Positions 59,856-64,000 of a DNA stretch of 64,000 bases are shown here, piece after piece. Source of the stretch: Lingula anatina (lineage: Eukaryota > Brachiopoda > Lingulata > Lingulida > Lingulidae); NCBI RefSeq assembly GCF_001039355.2, contig NW_019774681.1, positions 1-64,000 of the forward strand, given 5' to 3'. Position 1 is the stretch's first letter, and every line of letters starts with the position of its first letter. Under the pieces are notes generated by a model, which ran no database searches, was not told where the DNA came from, and was given only the letters and a program-made list of their open reading frames with translations. The position numbers were made by a program, and so were the translations under genes.

Positions 59856-61099
59856 TTCTTAAGGACATGTTCTGAGGCCGATTACCCAAGTTTCTGCTTA
59901 AAAATGGACCTAGGTCTGTTAGAAAAATCTTCAAAAAATAAAGGATAAAACTGTTCTTTTTGCATTTGGTACAGGGAAAATGCATTATACAATAGCACAG
60001 TTACATGCATAATGACCACAAGGATAGCTGCCAAAATAATTAGACAATTGGAATTCCCTTGTTTTATCAAGGCTTCAATCCTGATGATCTAATTTCTTTT
60101 CGGTTGATTCAATTTATCTTTCTATCATTTTTGGAAGACACAAGTGAAGTATAGACATTTTCAATAAAGAAATTTATTAAAGAAATTGATACAAAATGAA
60201 ATCAGTCTTCCTTGGATCTTCTTGGTCACAAGATTTTTCCTCATCAAAATTGTTTATGGTGCATGTTATCCAGCAAAAGAAAAATCCTTCACTTTCAGGA
60301 AATGATCAGTTCAGTTGTACTACAATGCTGGATCTATGCCATCAATGTGGATTGAGACTTGAAGCAAAAAGAAGCAGGACCTCTGAACTTCTTACCTCCC
60401 TCATGTCACAATATATATTCACAGATGCAATGATTTGTCCTTTATATACATAAAATAAAAACAAAGTTTGCAACTGTTAGGGAAAAATATAAAGTAAAAG
60501 GACTAAGTAGCAGTTCATAATACTTTTTTTTTTTACACCATCCTTGATGTTACTTAATTTCTGGCACGGAATCGGTGCTCCCTACTTTGTTGCAATTTTT
60601 TTCCTTTTAACATGCTTGCTGAAGTTCTTTAGCAAGACGTTTCAACAGGAACGATTGTTGAGCTCGCAGGTATTCCAGTGTACGTATTTCTCCAGTTTAT
60701 AACTGAAATGGGAATGTAAAAGTTGTCCTCAATCAAATTCTTCGTATTATTATCTCTGAAATAACAGATATAACAGTCATACATCCTCACAGACAATTCG
60801 ACATAAAAGAATTAATTCATTTGGATTTTAACTCTTTTTACTTGACAGAGTAAATAATGTACTTAATCTAGTTCATGATAATAAATGAGAAACCCCTCTT
60901 GCTGGCCATGTATATATATATAATGGCCGCACAAACTTACCAAAAACCACACTGTTATTCCCTGTCGCTGGCTTTACTATCTAAGATTTATGTCTTCAAA
61001 CCAGATGGGCTCTGCCCCACCCCCAGGGGCCCCTCGTCTCATTTCATTCTCTCCATATGAAACTCTGGGGTTTTGTGCAGAAGCTAAAAGAGACCTTAN
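59856..61099. other. MRPS10 3' flank up to the duplication boundary
   Basis: No gene recognised. It contains the poly(A) signals and ends in an ambiguous base (n at 61099), after which sequence homologous to MRPS10 intron 1 begins. No copy of MRPS10 exon 1 or of the 375-bp promoter repeat was seen in this stretch. Confidence 0.6.
59937..59942 (+). terminator. Poly(A) signal AATAAA, MRPS10
   Basis: 82 nt after the stop codon; a second AATAAA lies at 60163-60168. Confidence 0.5.
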
Positions 61100-61235
61100 T
61101 TTGGACATCTTAGACATCGTTGCCGTTATCATCAAGAAGGACAGAAAAAGTACCTCTGGGATTTTCAAATTGAGAAGTTTGTGTGGGTTCTGCCCACAAC
61201 TTTTTGGTAGCAATGCAGTGTGGAGTGGGGGAGGG

Positions 61236-61636
61236 GTAGCACTAGCACGAAAATTCGTGCGTTAGCACTCCTATTGACGATTCTGATATGTACTGTCTGT
61301 GCTAACGCAGGAAAGCAAAGGCCTCAAAAAGTTGGAAATGAAAACCGGTTGCCGAACCAGCCGCAGCGCGGCAGCTCTCAAATTTATATTTTAGATCTCA
61401 TCTCCTCAACACGCACATTACTGTGAAGCCAACCAGTTTTCCCATCAACAGAGGTATCACTTTCCTTAAATTCATCTGTCTATCAACCAGTTTGACCGTC
61501 ATAAAACCATACACCCAGCAACCGATTTTCATTTCCAACTTTTTGAGACCTTTGCTGTCATGCGTTAGCACAGACAGTACATATCAGAATCGTCAATAAG
61601 AGTGGTAACGCACGAATTTTCGTGCTAGGGTAGCAC
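61236..61636. mobile_element. 401-bp foldback element with about 120-bp arms
   Basis: The left arm 61236-61355 (GTAGCACTAGCACGAAAATT...) and right arm 61517-61636 (ending TTTTCGTGCTAGGGTAGCAC) are near-perfect inverted copies around a 161-bp centre. The left arm and centre also occur in the first block (from 55483), but its right arm is missing there. Confidence 0.85.
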
Positions 61637-62083
61637 ATATATGAACAGGGTACAAAGCACAGCTTTATTGTAATTGTGTGAAAAATAGGCCTTACCTGGT
61701 CCTTGTATTGTGAATATCAGAACATCGTCAGGAAGGCATAAAGTACAGGAAGACATTCTACGCAGGTTAACTGACTGTCCAGTCATTACAAACTAAATTA
61801 TCAAATCCAAAATTAAGTTCAAGTTAAGGGATAATTTCAGCAATGATTCATGAGTAGCAGAAAATTACTTTTTTGCCTTGAGAAAAAATCCTGTTTAGAT
61901 AACCTAACCTGCAACCAATTTGTAAAAGAATGCAGGTCTATTCACATAACATCTAGAATCTATGAAACCATTCTCAGACCCTATCATGCTAACTTTGGAT
62001 TGAACTATCTCCAAGGAGATTCTTGCTTAATTGCAATTAACTTAAGCAGCTTGGATGTCTGTTATGCCCAGTGAAGCTGATAG

Positions 62084-62220
62084 GGGGTAATTAACTATCG
62101 TTTAGCAACTTTAGCAGGCATGCCAGACATGTAAGTCACTTAAGCTGGAAGCAATTTAGCGAGAAACCCCGTGGAGATGGACCTATCCTGTTAGATCGAT
62201 CTAGGGATGGGAACCCGTCT
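62084..62220. mobile_element. Duplicate of the single-arm MITE fragment
   Basis: Counterpart of 55790-55925 in the second MRPS10 block, with a few substitutions. Confidence 0.6.
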
Positions 62221-62385
62221 ATATCTTGTAAAGGGGCTGAGGTAAGATCTGTTGGCATTCTAGTGAAGCACTCTGGGTGTTTATCAATGAAGTTTCCCTT
62301 GATTAAACTTGCTACTTGATGTTAGATCTTTTTATTTTCATAACATCATTTGATATTTATATACAATTTTTTTTTTAAATTGCAG

Positions 62386-63780
62386 AGCATCTTGCAGATG
62401 TGTGCTGTAAGGATCAACCAAGTTGAACACACTCTTAAGATAAAAAGGTAGGTTATGTGATTTAAATGTTTGAATAAACAAAAATAACACACTGCTGCTG
62501 AAACAAATAAAAGCATATTAACATTTTCAATTTTTGACTTATTTCAGTCTTCTTCAGTCTCAAAATTCTGACCAAAAGCGATGTCAAATGTCACTTCTCA
62601 ACTGTTTTTCCCACAAAATTCTGTCAGTGTGTGTGAGCTGCTTGCCCAGCTGCTATCAGATTTATCATCAATGGAAATTACATCAGTAATCCTATTCTAA
62701 TGCAGCCACAATTATAAATAAATGCTGGTGGTAGCAGTCTGACACATAGTCAATTTTGGCAAAAGTTTCCTGTCATGCTTATATAACAATAGTTTCTATA
62801 CATTGTTTTATATCAGAATTACCATTTAAATTCTGAAGTGTTAAAGTCTGAAGTGCACATTGCAAAATGCATTGTTTTTAGGAGGTGGTAAATGTTGCAG
62901 TATAAAGATGAAAAACAATTTATCCAGTTCTCTGATTGGAAAGAATATTGAATTGTGGAAATAATCATGTATGATTCCAAAGAAATTAACAAAACTCAAC
63001 ATGTGATTTATTTATGAAAAAAAAAATTTCGCCATCAAAAACATCATCTTTCTTTTAGGCAGAGATTCCCAATGGTGCACCAAAGCATTTGTAGCTGTAG
63101 ACATTATAGTACAGACACAACAGAGTCCAGAGATCCCCCTGGAGCAGAGCCTACATCAGAAAATAATGGCTTACAAGAGAACTCTGAGAGACATGATGGT
63201 ATTTCTGATACAACCGAACCTGAACTCTCAGAAACACAACAAACAAACTTTCAAGATGCAGCAGCACGTGATCAGATGGAGAATTTAGAAACCCGAGAGT
63301 TAAAAACTGAAGCAGTTTCAGATGAAGTTAGCCAGTCTTTAGGAGAGACTGTCTGTGAAGAAATGAAACAAGAGATGGACTTTGCTGCTGGTGCAGAAAC
63401 TTTATCTATAGGTGAAGAAGACCGAGGAGAATCTTTAAAGGTAGTCAGTTTTGGCCCATGCTGTAAGCCTGACTAATATATATTGTTATATGTATCCTGA
63501 TATTGTACTGGTCATCTTAAAGTGCCACACAGTTTCTGCATGTCGAAGTTCTCTGAAATCACAAAGTTTAATTTTTGATTGTCGAAAAATCATACATCAG
63601 TTTATGCTTCTTTGAACATATTGTTAGAAATGAACACTTTTTTTTTTCAAAGCACAATGAACCAGATGTGTTGTACAGAAAAGTTGCTGTGGAAATCAAA
63701 GGCCATGATAAAAGGGTACTTAAAACTTATGCTGCTGTCATGAAGACTGTTGCAGAAAGACTGGATATTCAAATTCGAAT
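62386..63780 (+). CDS. MRPS10: Second MRPS10 copy, partial (exons 2-4), no exon 1 seen
   Basis: Exons 62386-62447, 63059-63440 and 63653-63780 have the same lengths (62, 382, 128 nt), phases and splice sites as the first copy; exon 5 is expected just past the window end at about 64006. The frame is intact. Amino-acid differences fall in the acidic exon (for example S>L, H>Q, V>M twice, DE>GA), while the exon 2 and S10-domain exon 4 peptides are unchanged. With no exon 1 or presequence upstream in this window it may be a 5'-truncated duplicate, an expressed paralogue using another first exon, or the other haplotype left in the assembly. Confidence 0.75.
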
Positions 63781-64000
63781 GTAAGACATTAAATTATCCA
63801 TTTAAAGCTTTATCCTCTTTGCTCCTGATAAATTTGAACCTACGTTACGAAGAGAAACAAATTTAAGATGCATGTGCATCTGATGTTTGAAACATTTATC
63901 TATACAAAATTCTGAAATTGTTTCTGTAGTATTTAATGCTGTTTATTTTTCCTTTTGTTTCCCTCAAGATGCGATGTGTGTAATTATTTTATGTTCTCTT

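Larger units (their letters stand above)
61103..64000. repeat. Downstream copy of the duplicated MRPS10 block, truncated by the window
   Basis: Matches 55345-57994, with an extra segment at 61516-62083. It begins four bases after the only N in the window. Confidence 0.93.

Noticed and set aside
63441-63476. Stop codon after the acidic MRPS10 exon in either copy
   Set aside because: Lies beyond the AAG|GTAGTC donor; the spliced frame continues into the S10-domain exon.
1-64000. CRISPR arrays, tRNA/rRNA genes, prokaryotic operons, integrated viruses
   Set aside because: Looked for by eye on both strands; direct repeats found are microsatellites or duplications, and no cloverleaf with clear A/B boxes or viral coding sequence was recognised.

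Overview
This is an AT-rich animal nuclear window with small exons, long introns, GT-AG splice sites, microsatellites and many short foldback (MITE-like) repeats. The protein set (atlastin, a TRERF1/ZNF541-type ELM2-SANT zinc-finger protein, DNAL1, MRPS10) and the texture of the non-coding DNA suggest a heterozygous lophotrochozoan invertebrate, most likely a mollusc. The species cannot be named from the sequence. There is no sign of operons, CRISPR, phage or prokaryotic genes.

Layout. 1-3.26 kb: intergenic, nothing recognised. 3.3-9.9 kb, minus: complete atlastin gene (ER-fusion GTPase), with two alternative C-termini that both end in a KxKxx dilysine signal; a perfect CRE palindrome lies just upstream of its start codon. 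9.9-17.5 kb: no confident gene; it holds a candidate divergent first exon, a 314-bp MITE with clear target-site duplications, and one unidentified ORF. 17.5-42.7 kb, plus: a large regulatory gene for a protein of about 1644 aa with four C2H2 fingers, polyQ, an acidic tract, ELM2, SANT and two more C2H2 fingers. It is the scaffold type of MiDAC-like HDAC1/2 complexes. It has a candidate alternative first exon carrying a VLDLS motif, and one GC-AG intron. 45.1-47.4 kb, minus: an unrecognised three-exon gene of about 337 aa, with a basic NLS-like N-terminus and a PD...ECK pattern like the PD-(D/E)XK nuclease fold. 50.2-53.6 kb, minus: complete DNAL1 (axonemal outer-arm dynein light chain 1, 190 aa). 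55.1-59.9 kb, plus: complete MRPS10 (mitochondrial uS10m, about 297 aa with an acidic insertion), its upstream region carrying a 375-bp tandem duplication. 61.1-64.0 kb: a second, nearly identical copy of the MRPS10 block from intron 1 onward, joined at a single N, lacking exon 1 and running off the window end.

The genes are functionally unrelated neighbours. DNAL1 and MRPS10 are divergent across about 1.45 kb. Exon models below were derived by hand from splice consensus and reading phase; for the four recognised genes every junction is phase-consistent and the total coding length is a multiple of three.
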